Source of the DNA: Cupriavidus agavae
GTDB taxonomy: Bacteria > Pseudomonadota > Gammaproteobacteria > Burkholderiales > Burkholderiaceae
Direction: 5' to 3'
Assembly (NCBI RefSeq): GCF_004217045.1
Contig: NZ_SGXM01000006.1
Span: 124,001 to 188,000 of the forward strand
DNA length: 64,000 bases
Shown here: positions 52,379 to 62,526 of the stretch, piece by piece
Layout: every line of letters starts with the position of its first letter
How positions within the stretch are numbered: position 1 is the stretch's first letter
The notes under the pieces: model-generated
Database searches by the model: none
Told to the model about the DNA's origin: nothing
What the model saw: the letters and a program-made list of their open reading frames with translations, nothing else
Program-made: the position numbers and the translations under genes

Positions 52379-53560
52379 ATGGATACTTCTTCCCCGTGGA
52401 TCTGGCGGCGGGCAGATTGGCCCGAAGACGCCCTCGCCTATGACGCTCACCAGACTGCCTCTGACCTAGCTGAAGCCTATCGCACGTATGGCCTCCTGGA
52501 AGGCAAGGCCACAACACTCGGCCTTGGCAGGACGAGTGAGGTCGCGTTGGATGCACTGTCCGACGAGGTGCTGGCGACAGCCGCTATTGAAGGGGAGCGT
52601 CTACCGCTCGATGCCGTCCGTTCGTCGGTCATGAGGAGGTTGGGCTTGGCAACGTCCGGGCCATTTAACCGTAGCGTCGACGGTCTGGTGGATGTCATTT
52701 GTGACGCCACCTCGGCGATTGATACGCCTTTGGACGAAGACCGTTTGTGTCGGTGGCAGTCTGCCCTATTTCCTGGCGGCACATCCGGCATCCACCGAAT
52801 TGCGGTCGGGCGCTATCGAGACCACGTGGATCCCATGCAAATAGTGAGCGGTCGACCGGGACGCGAAGTCGTGCACTACGAGGCGCCACCCTCGAAAGAC
52901 GTGTCGATGCAAATGGAGCGATTTCTCCTCTGGTTTGCCGACACCTCGCCGAACGCGACATCGGCGATGTCGGTTCGAGGCAAGCCTATCGACGGCTTGG
53001 CTCGCGCTGCCATTGCTCACCTGTGGTTCGAAACTATTCACCCTTTTGAGGACGGGAATGGCCGTATCGGCCGCGCGATTGCAGACATGGCCGTGGCGCA
53101 GCACTTGCGGCAACCGGTGCGGCTATACAGTCTTTCGCGACAGTTGCTCGCGTCACGTGCGGCCTACTATGACGCCCTGAACCAAGCCCAGCGCAGCCAG
53201 ACCGACGTCACGGCATGGGTACAGTGGTTTGCCCGGCAAAGCACTGCGGCCTGTCATGCCGCCAATCAGGTCATCGACCAGGCGATCGAAAAGCGGCGAT
53301 TTTGGGAAAAACAGGAAGGTATCGCTCTTCATGAACGGCAACGCAAAGTGCTGCAGCGACTACTGGACGACGGCGATGGTGGCTTCCTGGGAGGGCTGAA
53401 CGCTGAGAAGTACATGAAGATGACCGGGGTTTCAAAAGCAACCGCCACTCGCGATCTTTCGGCGATGGTCGCCAGCGGGCAAATGCGGGGGCATGGTGCC
53501 GGCAAAGCGCTGCGCTATTTCGTAAACGTCCCCGGTTGGACGCATGGCATAACGGAGTGA
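52370..53560 (+). CDS. Fic-domain AMP-transferase with N-terminal inhibitory helix and C-terminal winged helix
   Basis: 396 residues from the ATG at 52370, or 393 from 52379. The N-terminus is of DUF4172 type (PWIWRRADWPEDALAYDA). An inhibitory [S/T]xxxE[G/N] motif is at 70-75 (TAAIEG), making it a class II Fic protein that clamps its own active site. The catalytic motif HPFEDGNGRIGRA starts at about residue 224 and is complete. A C-terminal winged helix (LLDDGDGGFLGGLNAEKYMK, VSKATATRDLSAMVASG) may bind DNA. It moves AMP from ATP to a target protein; target unknown. Confidence 0.9.
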   Translation: MRLMDTSSPWIWRRADWPEDALAYDAHQTASDLAEAYRTYGLLEGKATTLGLGRTSEVALDALSDEVLATAAIEGERLPLDAVRSSVMRRLGLATSGPFNRSVDGLVDVICDATSAIDTPLDEDRLCRWQSALFPGGTSGIHRIAVGRYRDHVDPMQIVSGRPGREVVHYEAPPSKDVSMQMERFLLWFADTSPNATSAMSVRGKPIDGLARAAIAHLWFETIHPFEDGNGRIGRAIADMAVAQHLRQPVRLYSLSRQLLASRAAYYDALNQAQRSQTDVTAWVQWFARQSTAACHAANQVIDQAIEKRRFWEKQEGIALHERQRKVLQRLLDDGDGGFLGGLNAEKYMKMTGVSKATATRDLSAMVASGQMRGHGAGKALRYFVNVPGWTHGITE

Positions 53561-53819
53561 CCCAACCGGACCAGCCAAGGGAACCATCCTCCTGATCAGA
53601 AGGTTAAGAGTGCCGCCGACTGCTATCCGAGTACCAGCGTGGGCTGGCCTGTTGAACCGGGGCGATGTTGACGAGGGCAGTTTTCGCGTCGCGTCGTTTA
53701 TTAGTGAGTGTGCCGCCCGAATCGGTCAGGTCCTGAAGCCTTTGGAAAAGCGTCCAGCGAATACTCCCTAGTCGGAGCGCCGGCCATCGCCTGTCTCCGG
53801 CAACGGCACCGACGCCCTT
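53561..53819. other. Short intergenic region
   Basis: No gene seen. It lies between the converging Fic and AraC genes, so it should hold terminators, but no strong hairpin with a T-run was found. Confidence 0.4.
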
Positions 53820-54848
53820 CTAGAGCGCGCGAAGCTCGGTCAAGCTTTTTCCAGTCCAGCGCTTGAGCGCGCGGCGGAAATTCGCGGTGTCGCTGAAGCC
53901 GAGCAACATCGCTATATCGTCGCCGCTCATCTTCGTCGTCCTCAGGTATTCCGTCGCAAGCGAGCGCCGGACGTCGTCGACGATGGTGACGAAGGAAGTG
54001 CCCTCCGCATCGAGCCGTCGACGCAATGTCCGGCTCGTCATGTTGAACGCGCTGGCAACTGCCTCCATCGACGGGAACTCTCCGGGGTTTCGCATCAGGA
54101 ACTGGTAGACCTCTCCCGATGCACCGATCGACGTCTTCGCTTGCCCGATCAGCCGGTCGCAGGTTTCCTGCAGTAGTGCCGCTGTATGCAGGTGTGCGAG
54201 TTGCGGCTTGTGGTCCAGGATCGAGCTGTCATAAATGAGTTCGCAAGTCTCCTGGTCGAAGGCACATGGGCAGCACAAGTATTCTTCGTAAATTGCAGCG
54301 TAGCGCGGCGCCGGATAGGAGAAATTCGCCTGCACGGGCGGGCAGCTTTTCCCCGCGACATCCTGCAGATGCGTGACATGCTGTGTGAACTGCTGTTCTA
54401 GCAGAAACTGCTGGACTTCGCGGGATTGGTTCGAGGTAAAGGCATCCGGAAAGGTCCATACGCCCCGGTCCGAATACTCCGTCCAGGCGATGGTAAGCGT
54501 GGGTGTTGCCAGACGGTGATATTTAACCCCGAGCCGGAAATAGTCCCGCAGCGACAGGCAGGACATCAACGCGTATCCGTACATCCCGTAGGCAGATAGG
54601 TGCAGCCGGGAACCTGTCCTGAAAGGTGTCGCGGGATCGGAAGACAAGGCCACGGCATTGCTGCAGACCGTAGCGTACTGACGCACCGAGGTCAGCACGG
54701 CGGCATCGTAAATTTCATCCGGTTCAATACCAGAGCCTTTCAGGCTCTGGGCGGGATCGATGCCTTGCTCGGCGAGCACCTCGACCAATGCCGCAATTTT
54801 GTACGGCGCATGTACGCGCTCGTTGGGTAACGATAGTTTCGACGACAC
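53820..54848 (-). CDS. AraC-family regulator with arabinose-binding-like (OruR/ArgR-type) N-domain
   Basis: 342 residues. The N-terminal ligand region (AALVEVLAEQGIDPAQSLKG) is of the Arabinose_bd/OruR type. The C-terminal double helix-turn-helix is clear: MEAVASAFNMTSRTLRRRLD and MLLGFSDTANFRRALKRWTG. It is divergent from the BKACE gene with 144 bases between, so it probably activates the BKACE operon. Related regulators respond to amino acid or carnitine-type signals. The effector here is unknown. Confidence 0.9.
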   Translation of the reverse strand: MSSKLSLPNERVHAPYKIAALVEVLAEQGIDPAQSLKGSGIEPDEIYDAAVLTSVRQYATVCSNAVALSSDPATPFRTGSRLHLSAYGMYGYALMSCLSLRDYFRLGVKYHRLATPTLTIAWTEYSDRGVWTFPDAFTSNQSREVQQFLLEQQFTQHVTHLQDVAGKSCPPVQANFSYPAPRYAAIYEEYLCCPCAFDQETCELIYDSSILDHKPQLAHLHTAALLQETCDRLIGQAKTSIGASGEVYQFLMRNPGEFPSMEAVASAFNMTSRTLRRRLDAEGTSFVTIVDDVRRSLATEYLRTTKMSGDDIAMLLGFSDTANFRRALKRWTGKSLTELRAL

Positions 54849-54992
54849 GGCGTTTTTCCAGTTTTGTCCGGCAAGGACCCCCTCTTGTCCGAAAATGACC
54901 TTACACGGAGCATCCTATCTCACTACTATCAGTGTCACAAGATTCGGGTAAGCGCGGACCGGCGCAGCCCGGAAGGACACTGGAGACAAGCA

Positions 54993-55928
54993 TTGAGTAG
55001 CAACCGCAAAGTCATCATCTCGTGCGCCGTAACGGGTTCGGCACATGTACCGTCGATGTCGGAATACCTCCCCATCACGCCTGCAGAGATCCGTGCGCAA
55101 GCGCTGGAAGCGGCTGAGGCAGGCGCCGCTATCCTCCATCTGCACGCGCGCGATCCCTCGGACGGCAGACCGACTCCGAAACCCGAGGTCTTCCGGGAGT
55201 TCGTGCCCGACATCGCGCGTGAGACCGACGCGGTGATCAACATTTCCACCGGCGGCAGCACCCGTATGTCACTTGACGAGCGCCTGGCCTATGCGCGATT
55301 CGCACGCCCGGAAATGTGCTCGCTGAACATGGGCTCGATGAACTTCTCCCTGCATCCGATTGCAGAGAAGATGTCTTCGTGGCGCTTCGACTGGGAGAAG
55401 GAGTATGTCGAAGGCATGGAGGACATGATCTTCCGCAACACGTTCCGGGACATCAAGAACATCCTGACTGAATTCCGTGATCACGGCACCCGCTTCGAAC
55501 TCGAGTGTTACGACGTGGGTCACCTTTACAATCTCGCATACTTCATCGACGCGGGCCTGATCAAGCCGCCGTTCTTCATCCAGTCAGTGTTCGGCATCCT
55601 GGGCGGCATCGGCGCCGACCCGGAGAACCTGTCCGTTATGCGCGCCACGGCCGACAGGCTCTTCGGTCGGGAGAACTATCACTTCTCGATCCTCGGCGCA
55701 GGCCGCCACCAGATGCCGCTGGTCACCATGGGCGCTATCTTGGGAGGAAACGTTCGCGTGGGCCTGGAAGACAGCGTGTACCTGTCCAGGGGCGTGAAGG
55801 CCAAGAGCAACGCGGAACAGGTTCGCAAGATCCGGCGAATTCTTGAAGAACTTTCCTTCGAGGTCGCCACGCCAGCGGAGGCGCGGCAAATGTTGGGCCT
55901 CAAGGGCAGTAAGAACGTTTCGTTCTAG
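54993..55928 (+). CDS. 3-keto-5-aminohexanoate cleavage enzyme family (BKACE, DUF849)
   Basis: 311 residues from a TTG at 54993, preceded by TGGAGACAAG; this gives the usual family length of about 310. The frame is open upstream but the added 43 residues are not conserved. Zinc ligands of BKACE are seen: H49 and H51 in AAILHLHARDPSDGRP, and a later Glu in FELECYDVGH. BKACE enzymes condense a beta-keto acid with acetyl-CoA to give acetoacetate and a new CoA ester, as in lysine fermentation or dehydrocarnitine breakdown. The following transporter and two SDRs suggest an aerobic catabolic route in which an alcohol is oxidised to the beta-keto acid. Confidence 0.87.
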   Translation: MSSNRKVIISCAVTGSAHVPSMSEYLPITPAEIRAQALEAAEAGAAILHLHARDPSDGRPTPKPEVFREFVPDIARETDAVINISTGGSTRMSLDERLAYARFARPEMCSLNMGSMNFSLHPIAEKMSSWRFDWEKEYVEGMEDMIFRNTFRDIKNILTEFRDHGTRFELECYDVGHLYNLAYFIDAGLIKPPFFIQSVFGILGGIGADPENLSVMRATADRLFGRENYHFSILGAGRHQMPLVTMGAILGGNVRVGLEDSVYLSRGVKAKSNAEQVRKIRRILEELSFEVATPAEARQMLGLKGSKNVSF

Positions 55929-56031
55929 CAACCCCGCTTCATTTCGATCGTCCCATGCGCAAGGCCGAAAGTCAGCAACAGGCATCCGGCCATAACAACA
56001 AGAGCCATGGGATCTACACCGGAGACCACTC

Positions 56032-57411
56032 ATGACAACGAACACCGCTGCGCGCGCCGCCGATAGCCTGCATTCGCAGGCTACGCGCAAGGCTATGCTG
56101 CGCCTCATCCCAATCTTGTGCGGGATTTACTTCCTGTCGTTCATCGACCGCACCAACGTGGCGCTTGCCAAGGCACACCTGGCAGCAGATCTCGGTATCA
56201 GCGCTGCCGCCTACGGGCTGGGCGCAGGCATCTTCTTCTTGGGCTATGCATTGCTGGAAGTGCCCAGCAACCTCATTGCGCATCGGATCGGGCCGCGCCG
56301 CTGGATCGCGCGCATCGCCGTAACATGGGGCGCACTATCTGCCGGCATGATGTTCGTCCAAGGCGAATGGTCGTTCTATGCGTTGCGTGTGCTGCTCGGG
56401 ATCGCCGAAGCGGGCCTTTTTCCTGCGCTGATGTATATGGTTACGCTGTGGTTCGCGCCGAAGGATCGCGCGGTTGCGGTAGGCTGGATCTATACGGCGC
56501 CCGCGCTGGCGCTCATCATCGGCAACCCCATCGGCATCGGTCTCATGCAACTGGACGGACTGGCCGGGCTGCATGGCTGGCAATGGATGTTCCTGCTTGA
56601 AGGACTGCCTACCGTGGTGATTGGTTGTATCCTCTATTTCATCCTGCCGGATCGCCCAACGGACGTGAAATGGCTGACGCCCGAAGAAAGCCGCTCGCTG
56701 GAGGCACATGCCGTGATCGACGCGCATGGTCACGCCCATCTGTTCTCTGGTGACTGGGTGTCAGCGCTCAAGAGACCCACCACGATCTGCATCAGTCTGA
56801 TTTATTTCCTGAACCAGATCGCGTTTGTGGGGCTGTACTTCTTCACGCCCTCCATTGTGTCCCAGATGCACGTCAAATCCTCGGTGCTGATCGCCATCCT
56901 GTCGAGCAGCGTAGGCTTCGGCTTCTTCGCTGGCGTCTTGCTTCTGCCGCGCATCCACAGCCGGATGCGTAATGATTGCGCCTACCTCGGCATCCTGACG
57001 ACAGGTCTAGTAGTGGCCGCACTCACCTTCATTTCGACAACTAACGAAGGTGCACAAATTGCGCTACTAGCGGCGGCAGGGTTCTTCGGCGGCGGCGTGT
57101 TGCCGTCTTACTGGTCCATTGCCATGAAGCGTCTGCACGGCGTACAGGCAGCAGCTGGCCTGGCGTTCATCAATACCATCGGATTGCTCGGCGGATTTGT
57201 CGGTCCCTATCTGTTTGGCCTCGCCGAGACAGCATCTGGCAGGAGTTCGACCGGCTTCTACGTGATCTTGGCTGCTGCAGTACTGGGTCTTGTCATGATT
57301 CCGATGCTTGCACGTGCCATCCGTCACGAAGAGCAGCCCGTGGCTTCGAGCGACGCGACGGCGGAATTGAGAAGCGCCGGGACACGTCCGATTACGAAGG
57401 CTAACGTCTGA
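56032..57411 (+). CDS. MFS transporter of the ACS type
   Basis: 459 residues, 12 helices. [20 protein letters not shown] is the ACS/tartrate-like signature at helix 1 and [11 protein letters not shown] follows the last helix. [20 protein letters not shown] and [20 protein letters not shown] are usual for tartrate/phthalate-type importers. It lies 103 bases after the BKACE gene and is the second gene of the operon, so it likely brings in the operon's substrate, a carboxylated small molecule. Confidence 0.9.
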   Translation: MTTNTAARAADSLHSQATRKAMLRLIPILCGIYFLSFIDRTNVALAKAHLAADLGISAAAYGLGAGIFFLGYALLEVPSNLIAHRIGPRRWIARIAVTWGALSAGMMFVQGEWSFYALRVLLGIAEAGLFPALMYMVTLWFAPKDRAVAVGWIYTAPALALIIGNPIGIGLMQLDGLAGLHGWQWMFLLEGLPTVVIGCILYFILPDRPTDVKWLTPEESRSLEAHAVIDAHGHAHLFSGDWVSALKRPTTICISLIYFLNQIAFVGLYFFTPSIVSQMHVKSSVLIAILSSSVGFGFFAGVLLLPRIHSRMRNDCAYLGILTTGLVVAALTFISTTNEGAQIALLAAAGFFGGGVLPSYWSIAMKRLHGVQAAAGLAFINTIGLLGGFVGPYLFGLAETASGRSSTGFYVILAAAVLGLVMIPMLARAIRHEEQPVASSDATAELRSAGTRPITKANV

Positions 57412-57443
57412 CACATAGCAAGCGGTACGAAAGAGAGACAATC

Positions 57444-58184
57444 ATGAAACTCGCAGGAAAGGTCGCGATCATTACGGGGGCGGCACAGGGCATCGGCGCG
57501 GCAACGGCGCGCAAATTTGCGCAGGAAGGCGCCATAGTCGCCCTATGCGACCTCAAGCAAGAAGCCGTGAGCGCGGTGGTCGCAGCTTGCCGGGAAGATG
57601 GCGCGACCGCAGTTGGATTTGGCGTGGACGTGGCGAATACCACCGCCGTGTCCGGTATGGTTGCCGAGGTAGTCGGCCAATTCGGGCGCGTGGACATTCT
57701 GGTGAACAACGCCGGCATTACACGTGATGCCAGGTTTCAGAAAATGACGACCCAGCAGTTCGACGACGTCATCGACGTAAATCTCCGCAGCGTGTTCCAT
57801 GTCACGCAAGCGGTGGTGGACGGCATGGTGGAGCGGGGGTCAGGCGTCATTCTAAATGCCAGTTCCGTCGTTGGTGTCTACGGGAATTTCGGCCAGACGA
57901 ACTACGCAGCCGCAAAGTTTGGCGTCATCGGCTTCACCAAAACATGGAGTCGCGAACTGGGGCCAAAGGGAATCCGCGTGAACGCCGTCGCACCGGGCTT
58001 CATCGAAACGCCAATCCTTTCGACAGTGCCCGGCGAGGTACTGGAAAAGATGCGCAATCAGGTACCCTTGCGCCGGCTAGGAAAGCCGGAGGAGATCGCG
58101 AGTATCTACGCCTTCCTTGCCAGCAATGACGCAAGCTACATCAATGGGGCAGTCATCGAAGCGTCCGGTGGCATGACGCTCTGA
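57444..58184 (+). CDS. FabG-like SDR oxidoreductase
   Basis: 246 residues. Cofactor loop [28 protein letters not shown], catalytic Ser in [11 protein letters not shown] and Tyr-x-x-x-Lys in [11 protein letters not shown] are all present; the sequence is close to acetoacetyl-CoA/3-oxoacyl reductases (FabG type). It is 32 bases after the MFS gene. In this operon it probably oxidises a 3-hydroxy acid or its CoA ester to the 3-keto compound used by BKACE (inference). Confidence 0.9.
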   Translation: MKLAGKVAIITGAAQGIGAATARKFAQEGAIVALCDLKQEAVSAVVAACREDGATAVGFGVDVANTTAVSGMVAEVVGQFGRVDILVNNAGITRDARFQKMTTQQFDDVIDVNLRSVFHVTQAVVDGMVERGSGVILNASSVVGVYGNFGQTNYAAAKFGVIGFTKTWSRELGPKGIRVNAVAPGFIETPILSTVPGEVLEKMRNQVPLRRLGKPEEIASIYAFLASNDASYINGAVIEASGGMTL

Positions 58185-58213
58185 TGCGCGCCGCACGACA
58201 TAAGGAGACACGA

Positions 58214-59005
58214 ATGAACGCACTGGCATTACTACGGCCGCGCCCTGGTCTGCGTGTGCTGATTACGGGTGGCGGCTCCGGCATTGGTGCCGGCATCGCC
58301 GAAGCCTTTCTACAAGCCGAGGCCGCCGTCTACGTCTGCGACGTCGACGGTGCCGCGCTCGAATCGCTGAAAGAGAAGAATCGCACGTTGCACACTGGCG
58401 TGGCAGACGTTGGTGTTCGGGAAGCTGTCGCCAGCATCGTCGTCGATGCGGCCGATAGGCTGGGCGGTATTGATGTTCTAGTGAACAATGCAGGAATTGC
58501 TGGACCGACCGGTGGCGTCGAAACCATCGACCCACAGGATTGGGAACGAACTGTCGCGACGAATCTGCACAGCCAGTTCAACTTTGTACGCGGGGCCGTC
58601 CCGTTAATGAAGCAGACCTCGGACTGCCCCAGCATCATCGCGATGTCGTCCGTGGCGGGACGGCTCGGCTACGCTTACCGCACGCCCTATGCCGCAACGA
58701 AATGGGCAATTGTCGGGATGATGAAATCACTCGCCATCGAACTCGGACCCAGCAACGTACGCGTCAACGCCATCCTGCCTGGCGTTGTGCAAGGCGAACG
58801 TATGGACCGCGTCATCGCAGCGAGAGCGAAATCGCTCGGTATCTCGTTCGAGGCGATGCGCGAGCAGTATTTGCAGAAGATCTCGTTACGCCGTATGGTG
58901 ACCGTGGAAGACATCGCGGCCATGACGCTGTTTCTGGCATCGCCCGCTGCACGGAACGTGTCCGGGCAAGCCATCAGCGTCGATGGGAATGTAGAGTATC
59001 TCTGA
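58214..59005 (+). CDS. Second SDR oxidoreductase of the BKACE operon
   Basis: 263 residues from the ATG at 58214, with AAGGAGACACG upstream; a start at 58184 would overlap the previous gene. TGGGSGIGAGIAEAFLQ, NNAGIAGPTGG, the catalytic Ser in MSSVAGRLGYAYRTPYAATK and the Tyr-x-x-x-Lys in the same block are complete. The C-terminal half has an insertion (MDRVIAARAKSLGISFEAMR) as in some sugar and hydroxy-acid dehydrogenases. It may act on a stereoisomer or on a second hydroxyl of the same substrate. Confidence 0.88.
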   Translation: MNALALLRPRPGLRVLITGGGSGIGAGIAEAFLQAEAAVYVCDVDGAALESLKEKNRTLHTGVADVGVREAVASIVVDAADRLGGIDVLVNNAGIAGPTGGVETIDPQDWERTVATNLHSQFNFVRGAVPLMKQTSDCPSIIAMSSVAGRLGYAYRTPYAATKWAIVGMMKSLAIELGPSNVRVNAILPGVVQGERMDRVIAARAKSLGISFEAMREQYLQKISLRRMVTVEDIAAMTLFLASPAARNVSGQAISVDGNVEYL

Positions 59006-59218
59006 GAAAGTCCACTTGACTTTCGTCATCAGTGTCCGTCACGTGGCAAATCGCTGAGACCGACCAGAAAGGGGCAGCACCACCTAACCCAACGTCCCTT
59101 CCTGGCATCGGATCCATTGACCAGACGCCATGAACGTCCAGGGCGCGGGTTCCACGGCCCACGTTTTTTGTAGACGTCTTCGCGCTGCGTACGCGATCAG
59201 CACGAGCCTTCTTCGAGT

Positions 59219-59700
59219 TGGAGCGCGTGCGACGCGGGCGAGCGGCTGCTAAGCGTGCTGGCACCGCGGCTTAGCGAAATTGAAGCCGGACTCGCGTCGC
59301 TTGCCCGAAGCTGCTGCCTTTGTGGGAGCAGTACCCTGATATCCATATCGAGTGCAGTGTCGACTACGCAATGACCGACATTGCCGCGCAACGTTTCGAC
59401 GCCGGAGTTCGCAGCGGGAACCGCGTGGACAAGGACATGGTCGCTGTCCGCATCGCTCCCGATCTTTGCATGGCGGTGGCTGCATCGCCCGACTACCTGC
59501 GAGGAAAGCTGCTTCCCGCCAGCCCGCAGGATCTGACTGCGCACCACTGTATCGACCTTAGGCTGCCCACACATGGGGTCTTGAGGACTGGTGGCCGACG
59601 TTACCCGGCTATCACATCTACTACGCCAGCCGGCGGCAGATGTCTCCTGCTCTGCGGCTGGTCATCGAGGCGCTCCGTATCCAGAGCGCTAGCATCTATT
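59219..59700 (+). pseudogene. Frameshifted LysR-type regulator fragment
   Basis: One frame gives GERLLSVLAPRLSEIEAGL, the next WEQYPDIHIECSVDYAMTDI and AQRFDAGVRSGNRVDKDMVA, and a third DWWPTLPGYHIYYASRRQMS then PALRLVIEALRI. These are consecutive blocks of a LysR linker and effector domain. At least two frameshifts separate them, and the N-terminal DNA-binding domain is missing. It lies between the BKACE operon and the liv operon and may once have regulated one of them. Confidence 0.75.
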
Positions 59701-60351
59701 TCGTCGGGACCGGCTCAATCAAAGCCGCTACTGCTTCCCTGAAGACCTCGAAAACGCCATCCCATACCTGATGTCTTTCAGGGGTCGCTGACGAGCAACA
59801 CTTGACGGCGACGCCCGCGTCACGCCCCTCGACCGAGCGTTCTAGCAGGCCGCTCGCTAAGCTGCGAACGGCCAAATAACTCTTTCTCCTGCATGGATGC
59901 GGCGCCGCCCCGCCCTTTCAGCTGCCCGGTCAGCGCCGCGCTCAATTAGTTACCTTCATTTCGGCGCCCGGCTGATTTGCGCTCATAGAACGGTATCGGT
60001 ATGGCTTGGTTTAAGGCCACAAGCATTGCGCAGACCGGTTTGATCTGGAGCGCGGGATCCGACGGGCCACTTCGGCTGACGCGTTCAAGCACCGCTTTCG
60101 TGCGTGCAATGCTCCGCTAAGGCGAATCGCACTGCAGCATAAGCCCTCCCTTGCGCCTCCTCCCCCGTTAGTACTAGGGGTTATCGCTCGTTGAAGCGTG
60201 GCATATCTATTGCATAGCATTCAAGGGACTTGAATTTTGTGCAGATGTCTTGCACGCATAGCGGGCAACGACGGACGCCCGCGCATCAGTTCTGGTCTTC
60301 CACGCCGGGCCGGTGGCCCATCCAGATGTTCACGCATGAGGGGGAAAGAGA
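59701..60351. other. Gene-free stretch upstream of the liv operon
   Basis: No supported gene. It should hold the promoter of the liv operon; the last 20 bases (GCATGAGGGGGAAAGAGA) include the ribosome site of the GTG-start binding-protein gene. Confidence 0.45.
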
Positions 60352-61527
60352 GTGCTCAAGAAAAACACTGCAGGGGCGGCCGCTATGGCTGCTGCCGCAA
60401 CGGCATTGGTCGTGATGTCAGCACCCGCGCAGGCCAAGGAAGTGGTCAAGATCGCTTTCGTGGGTCCGCTTACGGGCGGCGTGTCGTCGATCGGGCTGGG
60501 CGGACGCAACTCGGCGGACCTGGCCGTACGTCTGCGCAATGCCGACCCCAAGGCCAAGTACACCTATGAACTGGTGGTACAGGATGACGAGTGCCGGCCC
60601 AATGTGGGCGTGCAGGTAGCCACGAAGATTGCCGCGGACAAATCCATTGTGGCCGGCGTGACGCACTTCTGCTCGGCCGTGGCCATGGGCACCGTGGGCG
60701 TCTACAACCGCTTCGGCATCCCCGCCGTGGTGTGGGGCGCCGTGCTGCCCGAGGTAACGTACGGCAACAAGTTCAAGGAGATCCATCGCGTCAACGGCAC
60801 GATGATCAACCAGAGCGAAGTGGCCGCCAAATTCATGACCAGCCTGGGCTACAAGAAGTGGGCCATCATCCATGACACTACCGACTACGGCAAGGGCCAC
60901 AACAAGTATTTCAGTGAATTCCTGAAAAAGGACGGCGGCACCATCGTCGGCACGTTCGGCGTCACCGCTGACCAGCAGGACTTCACGACGGAGCTGACGA
61001 AGATCCGCGAAATGAAGCCAGATGTGGTCTATTTCGGTGGCCTGACGCCGCTGGGTGTGCGTATCCGTACGCAGATGGAAAAGCTCGGTATCAAGGCCCA
61101 GTTCGAGGGCACGTCCGGCATCAAGTCCGATGCCTACATCGAAGGGGTGGGAAAGCCGCTCTCCGAAGGATCCCTCGCGTTCATCGAAGGCGCGCCGGTG
61201 GAAAAGCTCGCCGGTGGCCAACTCTTCATGGAGCGCTATACGCAGCAGAAGTACAGCGAGCCACCCGAAGCATACGGTCCCTTCGCATTTGCCGCAGCTA
61301 ACCTGATCATGGACGCCGTCGAGAAGGTCGGCCCAGACCGCAAGAAGGTCCGAGACACCCTCAATGGCACCAAGGACGTGGACACCGTCATCGGTAAGGT
61401 CACCTTCGACGACCATGGCCAGAACGTGGTGCCACTGATCACCAAGTATGTCGTCGACGACGGCAAGTGGGTGATCTGGGAAGACAGCAGCTACGCCAAG
61501 GGCAAGAAGAAGCTGTCCGGTCTGTAA
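60352..61527 (+). CDS. livK: Periplasmic substrate-binding protein of a branched-chain-amino-acid-type ABC transporter
   Basis: 391 residues from a GTG at 60352, with GGGGGAAAGAG before it. A signal peptide (about 1-28, ending AQA-K) leads into a type I binding-protein fold: VVKIAFVGPLTGGVSSIGLG, VVQDDECRPNVGVQVATKIA, and WAIIHDTTDYGKGHNKYFSE. The class binds amino acids, amides or aromatic acids. It is followed by two permease genes and an ATPase gene. The substrate is not certain; the adjacent BKACE operon suggests amino-acid-like or betaine-like compounds. Confidence 0.9.
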   Translation: MLKKNTAGAAAMAAAATALVVMSAPAQAKEVVKIAFVGPLTGGVSSIGLGGRNSADLAVRLRNADPKAKYTYELVVQDDECRPNVGVQVATKIAADKSIVAGVTHFCSAVAMGTVGVYNRFGIPAVVWGAVLPEVTYGNKFKEIHRVNGTMINQSEVAAKFMTSLGYKKWAIIHDTTDYGKGHNKYFSEFLKKDGGTIVGTFGVTADQQDFTTELTKIREMKPDVVYFGGLTPLGVRIRTQMEKLGIKAQFEGTSGIKSDAYIEGVGKPLSEGSLAFIEGAPVEKLAGGQLFMERYTQQKYSEPPEAYGPFAFAAANLIMDAVEKVGPDRKKVRDTLNGTKDVDTVIGKVTFDDHGQNVVPLITKYVVDDGKWVIWEDSSYAKGKKKLSGL

Positions 61528-61596
61528 GCACGGCGACCGGGCTGCGGGCGCGATGGCGACCGGGTTCGGCCTTGTCTGGGCATTCGGAGGATACCG

Positions 61597-62526
61597 ATGA
61601 GTGTATTGGGGCAGTACGTCTTTAACGGGCTGATGCTCGGCATGATCTACGCCATGGTGGCGGTGGGCTTCACGCTGTTCTTCGGCGTGCTTGACGTGAT
61701 CAAATTCTCTCACGGCGATGTGCTGATGGTTGGCGCGTTCGCCGGTTTGGCCGCTTCGCTCGGCGTGGTGGCGATGCACGTGGATTCGCCATGGTTGCAA
61801 CTGCTGGCCATCGTACTGTGCGCGGTGTTGGTGACCGGGCTGCTCGGCGCCGGTATCGCCCGGTTCCTGATCCTGCCGCTGCGTCGTGCGCCGCCGCTGA
61901 ACACGCTGCTGGCCACGCTGATGCTGGGCACGGTGCTGCGCGAAGCCGTGCGGCTGTTTTATCCCGACGGTTCGAACCCCAAGCCGTTTCCGGCGTTGCT
62001 GCCGACCACGGAACTGGCCTTCGGCGCGCTGACAATGCGCGCCGATAACCTGATCCTGCTCGCCACCGGCGTAGCCATCATCATCGGCGTGCATCTGCTG
62101 ATCACCCGTACCCGCTTCGGAATGGCCATCCGCGCCGTGGCGCAGGATGGCGAGACCGCGCGGCTGATGGGCATCAACTTTGAAGTGGTGGTGCTGGTTA
62201 CGTTCGCTCTGGGATCGGCCATGGCCGCGTTAGCCGGTGTGATGAACGGCCTCTACTACAACGAGATCAACTTCAACGTGGGGCTGCTGCTTGGCGTGAT
62301 CGGCTTTGCGGCCGCCATCCTCGGCGGCCTGGGCAACTTATACGGGGCCATTCTGGGCGGATTTCTCTTCGCCGCGCTGCAGGTGCTGGGCAGCGCGATG
62401 CTGCCGGCACTGGTGCCAGACATCCCAAGCGCCTACAGGGACGTATTCGCGTTCGCCGTCGTCATCATCTTGATGGCATGGAAACCGACCGGACTCATTG
62501 CGGAGAAAGCCAGTGAACGTGTCTGA
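61597..62526 (+). CDS. livH: LivH-type ABC permease
   Basis: 309 residues, about eight membrane helices. The N-terminus VFNGLMLGMIYAMVAVGFTL with FFGVLDVIKFSHGDVLMVGA is the standard LivH start, and GVIGFAAAILGGLGNLYGAI is the conserved coupling region. It pairs with LivM to form the channel. It starts 69 bases after livK, with CGGAGGA as ribosome site, and its stop overlaps the start of livM. Confidence 0.93.
   Translation: MSVLGQYVFNGLMLGMIYAMVAVGFTLFFGVLDVIKFSHGDVLMVGAFAGLAASLGVVAMHVDSPWLQLLAIVLCAVLVTGLLGAGIARFLILPLRRAPPLNTLLATLMLGTVLREAVRLFYPDGSNPKPFPALLPTTELAFGALTMRADNLILLATGVAIIIGVHLLITRTRFGMAIRAVAQDGETARLMGINFEVVVLVTFALGSAMAALAGVMNGLYYNEINFNVGLLLGVIGFAAAILGGLGNLYGAILGGFLFAALQVLGSAMLPALVPDIPSAYRDVFAFAVVIILMAWKPTGLIAEKASERV

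Noticed and set aside
60418-62094. 558-codon open frame on the minus strand opposite livK and livH
   Set aside because: The opposite strand holds two clear, motif-complete transporter genes; the antisense product has no family features.
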